Assembly: GCA_964460035.1 (NCBI GenBank)
Contig: CAYWPG010000009.1
Location: 1-64,000 of the forward strand
Direction: 5' to 3'
Source of the DNA: CAYWPG01 sp964460035
GTDB lineage: Bacteria; Pseudomonadota; Gammaproteobacteria; Nitrococcales; AK92
DNA: 64,000 nucleotides
Shown: piece after piece, positions 6,616-14,639 of the stretch
Layout: the number at the start of each line of letters is the position of its first letter
How positions within the stretch are numbered: position 1 is the first letter of the stretch
The notes under the pieces: model-generated
Seen by the model: only the letters and a program-made list of their open reading frames with translations
Databases searched by the model: none
Told to the model about the DNA's origin: nothing
Translations under genes and position numbers: made by a program

Positions 6616-9309
6616 TCAGCCGATACGGGCCTGGTGTTTGTCGCGATCGCCCAGCAGGGCTTCTTCCAGCGCATTCTGTATGCATTGGATCTGCGCGGGA
6701 TCGCTGAGCGGACCGTTGTTGCTGTCGGTGATGAAAAAGACGTCCTCGGCGCGCTCGCCTATAGTCGCGATCTTGGCGTTCTTGAGACGCACGCCGCAGT
6801 CACTGAATACGCGGCCGATACGGGCGAGCAGCCCAGGCTGATCGCCTGTGATCAGCTCCAGCACCGTGCGGTTGTTGCGCACGTCGTTGCTGAAGTTGAT
6901 CTGCGTCGGCGTGCTGAAGTGACGCAACCGACGCGGGAGCACTTTGTTGGGCGGCGGCGGCAGCTGTTCCTTGTGCAGCGCGGCGCGCAGCCGTTCGCGT
7001 ATCTCCTGCACACGGTAGGGGTCCGAGACCGGCTCGCCGTTGCTCTCCAGCACCAGATAGCTGTCCAGCGTATGGCCGCTCTCGGTACTGATAATGCGCG
7101 CATCCTGAATGTTCAGGCCCAGCTGGTCCAGCGTCGCCACGGATTGCGCGAACACATGGTCTTTGTCTTCGGTGTAGATGAATACTTCGGTGCCGCCACG
7201 CGGTCCGCGCGGGTTGATCAGGACCAGCGGCAGATCGTCGGGTCCGATGCGGGCGATGGCTGCCGTATGCCAGGCGATTTCGTCCGCCGAGTAGCGCAGG
7301 AAATAGTCCTCGCTGAAGCGGCGCCAAATCGAACGCACCGTCATATGGTGCAGGCCCTGTGTCTTGAGTAGGCGACGGGCCTGTGCCTGCGTTTCGCGCA
7401 CCAGCTCGTCTTCATCGATCGGGTTCCCCAGGCCGCGGCGCAGCGCGCGCTTGGTAAGCGAATACAGCTCGGCCATCAGCGCATCGCGCCATGAGTTCCA
7501 CAGCGTGGGGTTGGTCGCACGTATGTCCGCTACCGTGAGCAGGTACAGGTAGTCCAGGTGGGTGATGTCGCCGACCTGGCGGGCGAAGTCGTTGATGACC
7601 TGGGGGTCGCTGATGTCCTTGCGCTGCGCTGTCATGGACATCAGCAGGTGGTTGCGTACCAGCCAGGCTACCAGGCGCGCATCGTATTGGCTGAGCCCAT
7701 GGTGCAGGCAAAACTCGTACGCATCCTCGGCTCCCAGTTCCGAGTGATCGCCGCCGCGGCCTTTGGCGATGTCGTGGAATAGACCAGCCAGGTAAAGCAG
7801 CTCCGGCTTGGGCAGCCGGGCGATGATCTGGCTGCACAGGGGAAACTCGTGGGCGTGCTCGGGAACGGCGAAGCGGCGCAGGTTGCGCAGTACGAACAAG
7901 GTATGCGAGTCGACCGTGTAGGCGTGGAATAGGTCGTACTGCATGCGTCCGGTAATGCGCCCGAAGGCGGGCAGGTAGCGGCCGAGCACGCCATAGCGAT
8001 GCATGCGGCGCAGCTCGTGCGTGATGCCGCGGGGCTGGCGCAGGATCTCCATGAAGAGGCTGCGGGCGCGTAAGTCGTTGCGAAAGCGCTCGTCGATTAG
8101 GTTTCTGTGGCGTCGGATCAGACGGATAGTGGAGGCGCGCACACCCTTGAGTTCGGGGTGCTGCTGCATGAGCAGAAACACCTCCAGCAATGCGATCGGA
8201 TGGCGAGCGAATACGTTCGGGTGCGTGACTTCCAGGAAGCCGCGCCGGGCTTGGAAGCGCTTGTTGATCAGCGTCGGCGTCTCGTTGTCGGCCGAGTAAA
8301 GTATGGCCTCCTGGAACAGTTGCAGCAGCATCTCGTTCAGACGGCTGAGCTCCATCACCGTGCGGTAGTAGCCCTGCATGAACTGCTCTACCGCCAGCGA
8401 GTGCGCGGCGTCCTTGAAGCCGAACTGCTTGGCCAAGGTAGTCTGGTGGTCGAACAGCAGGCGATCTTCGCTGCGCCCGGTGAGCACGTGCAGCGCAAAG
8501 CGCAAATCCCACAGGAAGGTTTGCCCGCGGATCAGCGCTTCGTACTCGGCCTCGGTCAGGAACTTGTGCTGGACCAAATCGCGTAAGGTGGTGGCGCCGA
8601 AGTGACGCTTGGCGACCCAGCCGACCATGTGGATATCGCGCAGGCCGCCGGGACTTTCTTTTAGATTGGGTTCCAGGTTGTACGCGGTGTCGTGGTATTT
8701 CTGGTGGCGCGCCTGCTGTTCCTGCCACTTGGCCTCGAAAAATTCGCGGCTGGGCCAGACGTGGTCAGGACCGGTAGCGCTGCGCATTTGCTCGTACAGC
8801 GAGGTCGAGCCGGCCAGCAGGCGTGCTTCCATCAGATTGGTGGCAACGGTGATGTCGCGCTCCGCTTCGGCAACGCATTGCTCCACGGTGCGGACGCTGT
8901 GGCCGACTTCCAGCCCGATATCCCACAGGAAGGCGAGGAACTGCTCCAGAGCGGTGGCGAGCCGTGGCGTTTCCACTTCGCCCAGCAGTACCACTATGTC
9001 CACATCGGAGCACGGGTGCAGTTCGCCCCGGCCGTAGCCTCCCACGGCAACCAGGGCTTTGGCGGCAGGCTCGGCCGGCACCAGGCGGGCCCAAGCATGC
9101 TGAATCAGCTGATCCACCAGCCACGCGCGCGCTGGCACTAGCTCGGCGGCCGATACGCGCTGTAGAAAGAGCTGGGTCAGATACTCGTCGCCTTTCTTCA
9201 GCGCCTGGCGAAAGACTCCCACCGGCGAGTCGGTGGCGGCCAGCTGTGCTCTGAACTGGTAGGGGTCGAAGAGAAGGGTGTCGGTAAGCGCAGTGGAGAT
9301 GGCTGGCAT
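6616..9309 (-). CDS. glnD: PII uridylyltransferase / uridylyl-removing enzyme
   Basis: Bifunctional nitrogen sensor that uridylylates or deuridylylates PII proteins according to glutamine level. The chosen start at 9309 has gagga 4 nt upstream; an ATG 15 nt earlier is possible. 897 aa (E. coli 890). Domains: nucleotidyltransferase with GGYGRGELHPCSDVD (residues 90-104, metal ligands Asp102/Asp104); helical region; HD phosphohydrolase domain with FHDIAKGRGGDHSE near 510; two C-terminal ACT domains (~700-790 and 810-890) that bind glutamine. It is encoded between map and the DAP genes, a common gammaproteobacterial arrangement. Confidence 0.98.
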   Translation of the reverse strand: MPAISTALTDTLLFDPYQFRAQLAATDSPVGVFRQALKKGDEYLTQLFLQRVSAAELVPARAWLVDQLIQHAWARLVPAEPAAKALVAVGGYGRGELHPCSDVDIVVLLGEVETPRLATALEQFLAFLWDIGLEVGHSVRTVEQCVAEAERDITVATNLMEARLLAGSTSLYEQMRSATGPDHVWPSREFFEAKWQEQQARHQKYHDTAYNLEPNLKESPGGLRDIHMVGWVAKRHFGATTLRDLVQHKFLTEAEYEALIRGQTFLWDLRFALHVLTGRSEDRLLFDHQTTLAKQFGFKDAAHSLAVEQFMQGYYRTVMELSRLNEMLLQLFQEAILYSADNETPTLINKRFQARRGFLEVTHPNVFARHPIALLEVFLLMQQHPELKGVRASTIRLIRRHRNLIDERFRNDLRARSLFMEILRQPRGITHELRRMHRYGVLGRYLPAFGRITGRMQYDLFHAYTVDSHTLFVLRNLRRFAVPEHAHEFPLCSQIIARLPKPELLYLAGLFHDIAKGRGGDHSELGAEDAYEFCLHHGLSQYDARLVAWLVRNHLLMSMTAQRKDISDPQVINDFARQVGDITHLDYLYLLTVADIRATNPTLWNSWRDALMAELYSLTKRALRRGLGNPIDEDELVRETQAQARRLLKTQGLHHMTVRSIWRRFSEDYFLRYSADEIAWHTAAIARIGPDDLPLVLINPRGPRGGTEVFIYTEDKDHVFAQSVATLDQLGLNIQDARIISTESGHTLDSYLVLESNGEPVSDPYRVQEIRERLRAALHKEQLPPPPNKVLPRRLRHFSTPTQINFSNDVRNNRTVLELITGDQPGLLARIGRVFSDCGVRLKNAKIATIGERAEDVFFITDSNNGPLSDPAQIQCIQNALEEALLGDRDKHQARIG

Positions 9310-9384
9310 GCTAGTCCTCGGCAACGCGTTGCAACACGACCTGACGGCTCCCCGTTATCCAGAGGACCAGCGCTGTATGCACGA

Positions 9385-9405
9385 GGTCCGGCGCAGTGCC
9401 GGACC
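9385..9405. other. Hairpin between map and glnD
   Basis: Perfect 8-bp inverted repeat ggtccggc/gccggacc with loop gcagt in the ~117-bp map-glnD gap. There is no T tract, so it is either a weak attenuator or an RNA-stability element. Confidence 0.35.
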
Positions 9406-9426
9406 GTTCGGGCGCGGCTTTCGCCT

Positions 9427-10194
9427 TCAGAGAGGGTCTCCTTCAAGACGCGTGAGCACTTCGTAACCATCCTCGGTTACCAGAAGAGTATGCTCCCATT
9501 GTGCCGACAGGCTGTGGTCCTTGGTGACGACCGTCCAGTTGTCCTTGAGCAGACGGGTTTCCTTGCGGCCGGCGTTGATCATCGGCTCGATGGTGAAGGT
9601 CATGCCGGGCACCAATTCCATGCCGGTGCCGGGTTCCCCGTAGTGCAGGACCTGCGGGTCCTCGTGGAACTCGCGGCCGATACCGTGGCCGCAGTATTCG
9701 CGCACCACCGAGAAGTTGTGCGCCTCGGCATGCTTCTGAATGGCGTGGCCTATGTCGCCTAGTCGTACCCCGGGCTTGACCATCTCGATGCCGATGCACA
9801 TGCACTCGTAGGCCACCTCGGTGAGCCGCCGCCCCAGAATGGTGGGCTCGCCGACGTAGAACATCTTGCTGGTGTCGCCGTGATAGCCGTCCTTGATCAC
9901 GGTGACATCGATGTTGAGGATATCGCCGCGCTTGAGAACCTTGCTGCCGGGAATGCCGTGACAGACCACGTGGTTTACCGAGGTGCAGATCGACTTTGGG
10001 AATCCCCGGTAATTGAGCGGAGCAGGAATCGCCTGTAGCTCGTTGACAATATAATCGTGGCAGATGCGATCCAGCTCTTCTGTAGTCACGCCAGGCTTGA
10101 CGTAAGGCTCGATCATGCGCAGCACGCTGGCGGCAAGCCGCCCGGCGACCCGCATTTTCTCGATCTCTTCCGGCGTCTTGATCGTTACAGCCAT
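9427..10194 (-). CDS. map: Methionine aminopeptidase, type I
   Basis: Cytosolic metalloprotease that removes the initiator methionine from nascent proteins. 255 aa, a typical type Ia length with no N-terminal extension. The pita-bread fold ligands are visible: His79 (NHVVCHGIPG), Asp96 and Asp107 in NIDVTVIKDGYHGDTSK, then the HGIGREFHEDP and FTIEPM motifs with the remaining His and Glu ligands. It is divergent from rpsB, the usual pairing in Proteobacteria, and heads the minus-strand set with glnD and the DAP genes. Confidence 0.98.
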   Translation of the reverse strand: MAVTIKTPEEIEKMRVAGRLAASVLRMIEPYVKPGVTTEELDRICHDYIVNELQAIPAPLNYRGFPKSICTSVNHVVCHGIPGSKVLKRGDILNIDVTVIKDGYHGDTSKMFYVGEPTILGRRLTEVAYECMCIGIEMVKPGVRLGDIGHAIQKHAEAHNFSVVREYCGHGIGREFHEDPQVLHYGEPGTGMELVPGMTFTIEPMINAGRKETRLLKDNWTVVTKDHSLSAQWEHTLLVTEDGYEVLTRLEGDPL

Positions 10195-10221
10195 GGTGAA
10201 CCTTGTACTGGAGGAAGCGGG

Positions 10222-10239
10222 CCCGAACGACTGTTCGGG
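10222..10239 (-). other. Hairpin in the map 5' leader
   Basis: Perfect 7-bp inverted repeat cccgaac/gttcggg with a 4-nt loop, 28 bp upstream of the map start codon. It could modulate map translation or expression; no terminator tail is seen. Confidence 0.3.
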
Positions 10240-10263
10240 AAGAGGAATCTAGCCCGACCTAAA

Positions 10264-10292
10264 TTGTCGGTGGAATCCGAATATGTTATAAA
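10264..10292 (+). promoter_or_regulatory. rpsB promoter (extended -10 type)
   Basis: -35 TTGTCG at 10264-10269, 17-bp spacer, -10 TATAAA at 10287-10292 preceded by TGT (extended -10 TGn). The discriminator is very GC-rich (gcgcgcgc), as expected of stringently controlled ribosomal-protein promoters. It faces rpsB with a leader of about 220 nt. Confidence 0.65.
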
Positions 10293-10519
10293 GCGCGCGC
10301 TTGTTAGGCAAATGGCCTTGCTCTCGTAAGGACGGGCATGCGGGGGCATTTACTCGGGCAGGCAACGGCACCAGGTTGGTGTCACTAGCATGCCGAGGAA
10401 GACCGGCGGTCTTTCGCGGCATTCGAAATCCACACATACACCGTCACATGTAGACCGGGTGCCCGCGAGCGCGGGTTGTCACATGCGGGTGTATGGAGGC
10501 GTAACCCTAAGGAGTTCAC
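10293..10519 (+). promoter_or_regulatory. rpsB leader with hairpins, candidate S2 autoregulatory region
   Basis: The 325 bp between map and rpsB contain no gene. The transcribed part holds an imperfect hairpin at 10392-10420 (gccgaggaagacc with ggtctttcgcggc), a perfect 6-bp hairpin at 10462-10475 (cccgcg/cgcggg) and two copies of gtcacatg (10443-10450, 10478-10485) flanking it. An aaggag Shine-Dalgarno precedes rpsB. Long structured leaders through which S2 represses its own mRNA are known in gammaproteobacteria; that this one works so is inference. Confidence 0.45.
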
Positions 10520-11326
10520 ATGGCCAAGATTTCCATGCGTCAGATGCTGGAGGCAGGGGTCCACTTCGGTCACCAGACCCGCTACTGGAACCCGCAGATG
10601 AGCCCCTACATCTTCGGCGAGCGCAACAAGATCCACATTATTAACCTGGAGAAGACGCTGCCTCTGTATTACGAGGCGCTGAACTTCATCGGCAAGCTGG
10701 TGGCCAACGGCGGTCGGGTGCTGATCGTCGGCACCAAGCGCGCTGCCCGCGAGCCCGTGCGCGAAGCCGCCCAGCGCTGCGGCATGCCCTATGTCGATCA
10801 TCGCTGGCTGGGCGGCATGCTCACCAACTTCCGCACCGTCAAGCAGTCTATCCGCCGCCTGAAGGATCTCGAGGCTCAGGAGGCGGAAGGCATGTTCAAC
10901 CGCCTGGGCAAGAAAGAAGCGCTGATGCTCCGTCGCGAGATGGACAAGCTCAACCGCAGCCTGGCCGGTATCAAGGATATGGAGCGTCTGCCGGATGCGT
11001 TGTTCGTGATCGACGTCGGCTATGAGAAGATCGCGCTTCAGGAAGCCCGCAAGCTGGGCATTCCGGTGGTCGCCGTGGTCGATACCAACAACTCCCCGCG
11101 CGGCGTGGATTACGTCATTCCCGGCAACGACGACGCTATCCGTGCCATCCAGCTGTATCTGGAAGGTCTTGCCGACGCAGTGCTGGAGGCGCGTCAGGCG
11201 TCCGTGCAGAGCGGCAGTGATAGCGACGATTTCGTCGAGATCAGCGAGCCGGCGGCGGCGCGCCGCCCAGCCCGAGGCAAGGCTGCCGATGGCGCTGCTC
11301 AGGCTGCAGGAGAGTCCGGGGAGTAA
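10520..11326 (+). CDS. rpsB: 30S ribosomal protein S2
   Basis: Small-subunit protein at the head-platform junction, needed with bS1 for mRNA binding. 268 aa, slightly longer than E. coli (241) because of an Ala/Arg-rich C-terminal tail (from about residue 235). Family motifs: MRQMLEAGVHFGHQTRYWNP near the start, RVLIVGTKRAAREPV, HRWLGGMLTNF, and IDVGYEKIALQEARKLGIPVVAVVDTN. Preceded by an aaggag ribosome-binding site and followed by tsf after 53 bp that contain an attenuator-like hairpin. Confidence 0.99.
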   Translation: MAKISMRQMLEAGVHFGHQTRYWNPQMSPYIFGERNKIHIINLEKTLPLYYEALNFIGKLVANGGRVLIVGTKRAAREPVREAAQRCGMPYVDHRWLGGMLTNFRTVKQSIRRLKDLEAQEAEGMFNRLGKKEALMLRREMDKLNRSLAGIKDMERLPDALFVIDVGYEKIALQEARKLGIPVVAVVDTNNSPRGVDYVIPGNDDAIRAIQLYLEGLADAVLEARQASVQSGSDSDDFVEISEPAAARRPARGKAADGAAQAAGESGE

Positions 11327-11343
11327 CCCGGACTCTTCTTTTT
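11311..11343 (+). terminator. rpsB-tsf attenuator / intrinsic terminator
   Basis: Perfect 10-bp stem agagtccggg (11311-11320) with cccggactct (11327-11336), then tcttttt. The 6-nt loop gagtaa contains the rpsB stop codon TAA (11324-11326). A translating ribosome would cover the hairpin, so termination should depend on rpsB translation. This gives a means to make S2 and EF-Ts in different amounts. Confidence 0.8.
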
Positions 11344-11379
11344 GCAGCAACCGTTTAACGACTGTAGAGGGACGTCCGA

Positions 11380-12261
11380 ATGGCGATTACCGCAGCACTA
11401 GTCAAGGAGCTCCGCGAGCGTACCGGCTCGGGGATGATGGAATGCAAGAACGCTCTGGTCGAGACCAACGGCGATATCGAAGCGGCCATTGAGCTGATGC
11501 GCAAGCGCGGCCTGGCCAAGGCCGACAAGAAAGCCGATCGCGTCGCCGCAGAAGGCGCCATCCTGGTCGCGCTGTCCGAAGACAAGCGCGAGGGTGCGAT
11601 GGTCGAGGTCAACAGCGAGACCGACTTCGTCTCCGGTGGCGAAGACTTCAAGGGCTTTGCGCAGGCTGTGGCCCAGCGCGTGCTCGAAGGCAACCCGGAC
11701 AATCTGGAAGCGCTGAGCGAGTTAGCGCTGGACGGCGGGATCACCGTCAACCAGGCGCGCCAGGAGCTGGTGGCCAAGATCGGCGAGAACGTGCAGGTGC
11801 GCCGCTTCGTGCGCTTCCAGACCGATAGCGGCATAGTGGCCAGCTATCTGCACGGCAGCCGTATCGGCGTACTGGTGGAGATGGAAGGCGGCAGCGAGGA
11901 GCTTGCACGCGATGTGGCCATGCACATTGCTGCCAGCAAGCCGGTGTGCGTCGACGAGCAGGACGTGCCCGCCGATCTGGTCGCCAAGGAGCGCGAGATT
12001 CTGATCGCCCAGGCCAAGGAAAGCGGCAAGCCGGCCGAGATCATTGAGAAGATGATCGAAGGCCGCATGAAGAAGTTCCTGGCCGAAATCACGCTGCTCG
12101 GGCAGCCGTTCGTCAAGGATCCGGACCAGAGCGTGGGCAAGCTGCTCAAGGGCGCCGGGGCCAAGGTTACCCGATTCGCGCGCTTCGAGGTGGGCGAGGG
12201 GATCGAGAAGAAGCAGGATAACTTCGCTGATGAGGTGATGGCACAGGTGCGTGGCTCCTGA
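11380..12261 (+). CDS. tsf: Elongation factor Ts
   Basis: Guanine nucleotide exchange factor for EF-Tu. 293 aa (E. coli 283). The N-terminal UBA-like domain ITAALVKELRERTGSGMMECKNAL and the core motif SETDFVSGGEDF (the TDFV that contacts EF-Tu) are present, with the two EF-Ts domains to the C-terminus. The Shine-Dalgarno is gaggg before ATG. Transcription probably continues from the rpsB promoter past the attenuator and stops at the hairpin at 12453. Confidence 0.99.
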   Translation: MAITAALVKELRERTGSGMMECKNALVETNGDIEAAIELMRKRGLAKADKKADRVAAEGAILVALSEDKREGAMVEVNSETDFVSGGEDFKGFAQAVAQRVLEGNPDNLEALSELALDGGITVNQARQELVAKIGENVQVRRFVRFQTDSGIVASYLHGSRIGVLVEMEGGSEELARDVAMHIAASKPVCVDEQDVPADLVAKEREILIAQAKESGKPAEIIEKMIEGRMKKFLAEITLLGQPFVKDPDQSVGKLLKGAGAKVTRFARFEVGEGIEKKQDNFADEVMAQVRGS

Positions 12262-12452
12262 TCGGGTCACGTACCCAAGGGCATGGCGGGCTTGCGGGAG
12301 CCATGCGGAAGGACACGTAACAGTGTGGCTGCTGTCAGTTGCAGGCAGCAGCAATCCGTACAGTGCGATCAGGCCGGTCGGGCGTTGCCCGGCGGCCAGA
12401 TCCGCACCGCCGCAAGCCCGGCAGCTTACGGTCAAGCGGCAGAGTAGATATG

Positions 12453-12480
12453 AAGCCTCCGACGTTGTCCGAGGCTTTTT
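12453..12480 (+). terminator. Intrinsic terminator after tsf
   Basis: Inverted repeat aagcctc (12453-12459) with gaggctt (12471-12477), extended inside by gac/gtc, followed by a run of five T. It ends directly before the pyrH ribosome-binding region, so pyrH needs read-through or a promoter in the 12262-12450 gap, where I found no clear one. Confidence 0.75.
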
Positions 12481-12488
12481 GAGGGCGC

Positions 12489-13214
12489 ATGTCAATGAGT
12501 GAACCGACCTACAAGCGCATCCTGCTCAAGCTTAGCGGTGAGGCATTGATGGGGGATGGCGATTACGGCATTTCCCCGGCGGTCAGCCGCAGGCTGGCGT
12601 CCGAGATTCGCGAGATCGTCGGGCTTGGCGTTCAGGTCGCGCTCGTGGTCGGTGGAGGCAACATCTTCCGCGGCGCCGGACTGGCGGCTGCCGGCATGGA
12701 TCGCGTCACCGGCGACCACATGGGTATGCTCGCCACCGTGATCAACGGCTTGGCTTTGCAGGACGCTCTCGAACGCGAGGGCGTTTTTACTCGCGTGATG
12801 TCGGCTATCAAGATCAACCAGGTGTGCGAGGACTACATTCGCCGGCGGGCGATACGCCACCTGGAGAAGGGGCGGGTGGTCATTATGGCTGCCGGCACCG
12901 GTAACCCGTTCTTTACGACGGATTCAGCGGCCAGCCTGCGGGCAATCGAAGTCGGCGCCGATATCATGCTCAAGGCCACCAAAGTGGACGGCGTGTATTC
13001 GGCAGATCCGAAGAAAGACCCCACCGCAGTGCGCTATGAGCGCCTCACCTACGATGAGGTACTCCAGCGTCGCCTAATGGTAATGGACGCGACGGCCATC
13101 GTGCTTTGTCGCGATCAGGATATGCCCATCATGGTGTTCGACATTACCCAGCCCGGAGCTTTGTTGGATGCTGTCACCGGTAAGCCCATAGGGACCATCG
13201 TGGAAAGAGGATAG
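12489..13214 (+). CDS. pyrH: UMP kinase
   Basis: Hexameric amino-acid-kinase-family enzyme that phosphorylates UMP to UDP; activated by GTP and inhibited by UTP in related bacteria. 241 aa as in E. coli. Motifs: YKRILLKLSGEALMG, VALVVGGGNIFRG, GDHMGMLATVINGLAL, and GTGNPFFTTDSAASLRAIE. Two in-frame ATGs, 12489 and 12495, are possible; gaggg at 12481-12485 is better spaced from the second. It forms a unit with frr (3-bp gap) and probably uppS-cdsA-dxr. Confidence 0.98.
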   Translation: MSMSEPTYKRILLKLSGEALMGDGDYGISPAVSRRLASEIREIVGLGVQVALVVGGGNIFRGAGLAAAGMDRVTGDHMGMLATVINGLALQDALEREGVFTRVMSAIKINQVCEDYIRRRAIRHLEKGRVVIMAAGTGNPFFTTDSAASLRAIEVGADIMLKATKVDGVYSADPKKDPTAVRYERLTYDEVLQRRLMVMDATAIVLCRDQDMPIMVFDITQPGALLDAVTGKPIGTIVERG

Positions 13215-13217
13215 GCC

Positions 13218-13775
13218 ATGATCGAGGATATCAAGAAAGACGCCAACGAGCGTATGGCCAAGAGTGTCGAGAGCCTCAAGCAGGATCTGGTGAAGATCCG
13301 CACTGGCCGTGCCCACACGAGCTTGCTAGATCACATCACGGTCGACTACTACGGGACGGAGACCCCGCTCAATCAGGTCGCGGCCATTGCCGTGAGCGAT
13401 TCTCGAACCCTTACGGTCACTCCGTGGGAGAAGCACATGGTCGGGCCGATCGAGAAGGCGATCATGATGTCCGAGCTGGGGCTGACGCCTAGCAGCGCCG
13501 GCACCACTATCCGCGTGCCGCTGCCGCCGCTGACCGAAGAGCGCCGTCGCGATCTGATCAAGATAGTGCGCGGCGAGGGCGAGCAGGCGCGGGTGGCGAT
13601 TCGCAACATCCGGCGGGATGCCAACTCCGCGATCAAGGATCTGGTCAAGGAAAAGGAAATATCCGAGGATGATGCGCGTCGCGCCGAAGAAGAGATTCAG
13701 AAACTGACGGACAAGTTCATCGCACAGGTGGACGTGGTCCTTGATAACAAAGAAAAGGAGTTGATGGAGATCTAA
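13218..13775 (+). CDS. frr: Ribosome recycling factor
   Basis: Splits post-termination ribosomes together with EF-G. 185 aa, exactly the E. coli length. Typical segments: KRMAKSVESLKQDLVKIRTGRAHTSLLDHI-type N-terminus, the hinge region, and the C-terminal coiled helices ending DKFIAQVDVVLDNKEKELMEI. Strong gagga ribosome-binding site 3 bp after pyrH. Confidence 0.99.
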   Translation: MIEDIKKDANERMAKSVESLKQDLVKIRTGRAHTSLLDHITVDYYGTETPLNQVAAIAVSDSRTLTVTPWEKHMVGPIEKAIMMSELGLTPSSAGTTIRVPLPPLTEERRRDLIKIVRGEGEQARVAIRNIRRDANSAIKDLVKEKEISEDDARRAEEEIQKLTDKFIAQVDVVLDNKEKELMEI

Positions 13776-13834
13776 GCTCCGTCTAGGCTCCTACCGCTTG
13801 AGTGCGCCGCCGCAGAAGCGGCGCCGGCAGGGCG

Positions 13835-13858
13835 GCGTCGCCGTGGCGACGCTTCTTC
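13835..13858 (+). terminator. Hairpin pair between frr and uppS
   Basis: Stem gcgtcgcc (13835-13842) with ggcgacgc (13845-13852), loop GT, then ttcttc. A second, weaker hairpin (gccgc agaa gcggc, 13809-13822) lies just upstream. Likely a partial terminator or processing site; the T tract is broken. Confidence 0.45.
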
Positions 13859-13892
13859 ACCAATTCGTTCCAATCCGGGCCTGGAGGCATTG

Positions 13893-14639
13893 ATGAGCAC
13901 GGCAGCTCGTTTCGAGCCGGTGCCGCGGCATGTGGCCATCATTATGGACGGCAACGGCCGCTGGGCGTCCGCCCGTTCGCTGCCGCGTCCAGCCGGTCAC
14001 CGCGAGGGCGTGCATTCCGTACGTGCCGTGGTGGAAGCCTGCGCTAAGCGCGGCGTCGATACTTTGACCCTGTTTGCCTTCAGCAGCGAGAACTGGCTGC
14101 GCCCCAAAGCGGAAGTCACCCTGCTGATGGAATTGTTCCTGCGCACCTTGGAGCACGAGGCGCCACGGCTTGCGGAGAACGGTGTGCGGCTGCGCTTGAT
14201 CGGCGATCGCAGCTTGTTCCCGCCTCGGTTGCAGCGGCAGATCGAAAAGGCCGAGCAGCTTACCGCCAACGCCAACCGAATGAATTTGGTCATCGCGGCC
14301 AGCTACGGCGGGCGTTGGGACATCGCGCAGGCCGCCCGGCGCATGGCCGAGGAAGTCGCAGCGGGCAAACGCAGTCCCGACAGCATAGACGTGAACAGTT
14401 TCGGTCAGTACGTTGCGCTGGGCGATTTGCCGGAGCCGGATCTGTTCATTCGCACCGGCGGGGAGCAGCGGATCAGCAATTTCTTGCTATGGCAGCTTGC
14501 GTATACCGAGTTGTACTTCTCCGATGTGCTATGGCCGGATTTTCGCGAGCCGGAGCTGCTGAAAGCGTTTGAGGCGTTCGCCGGACGCGAGCGGCGCTTC
14601 GGCCGGACTCCCGAGCAGTTGGAGAGTACTCGTGCTTAG
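13893..14639 (+). CDS. uppS: Undecaprenyl diphosphate synthase (cis-prenyltransferase)
   Basis: Builds C55 undecaprenyl diphosphate from FPP and IPP, the lipid carrier for peptidoglycan and O-antigen. Start ATG at 13893 has ggagg upstream (a TTG one codon earlier is in frame). 248 aa. Motifs: HVAIIMDGNGRWA with the catalytic Asp, RPAGHREGV, TLFAFSSENWLRP, and the C-terminal RTGGEQRISNFLLWQLAYTE. It overlaps cdsA by 8 bp. Confidence 0.98.
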   Translation: MSTAARFEPVPRHVAIIMDGNGRWASARSLPRPAGHREGVHSVRAVVEACAKRGVDTLTLFAFSSENWLRPKAEVTLLMELFLRTLEHEAPRLAENGVRLRLIGDRSLFPPRLQRQIEKAEQLTANANRMNLVIAASYGGRWDIAQAARRMAEEVAAGKRSPDSIDVNSFGQYVALGDLPEPDLFIRTGGEQRISNFLLWQLAYTELYFSDVLWPDFREPELLKAFEAFAGRERRFGRTPEQLESTRA

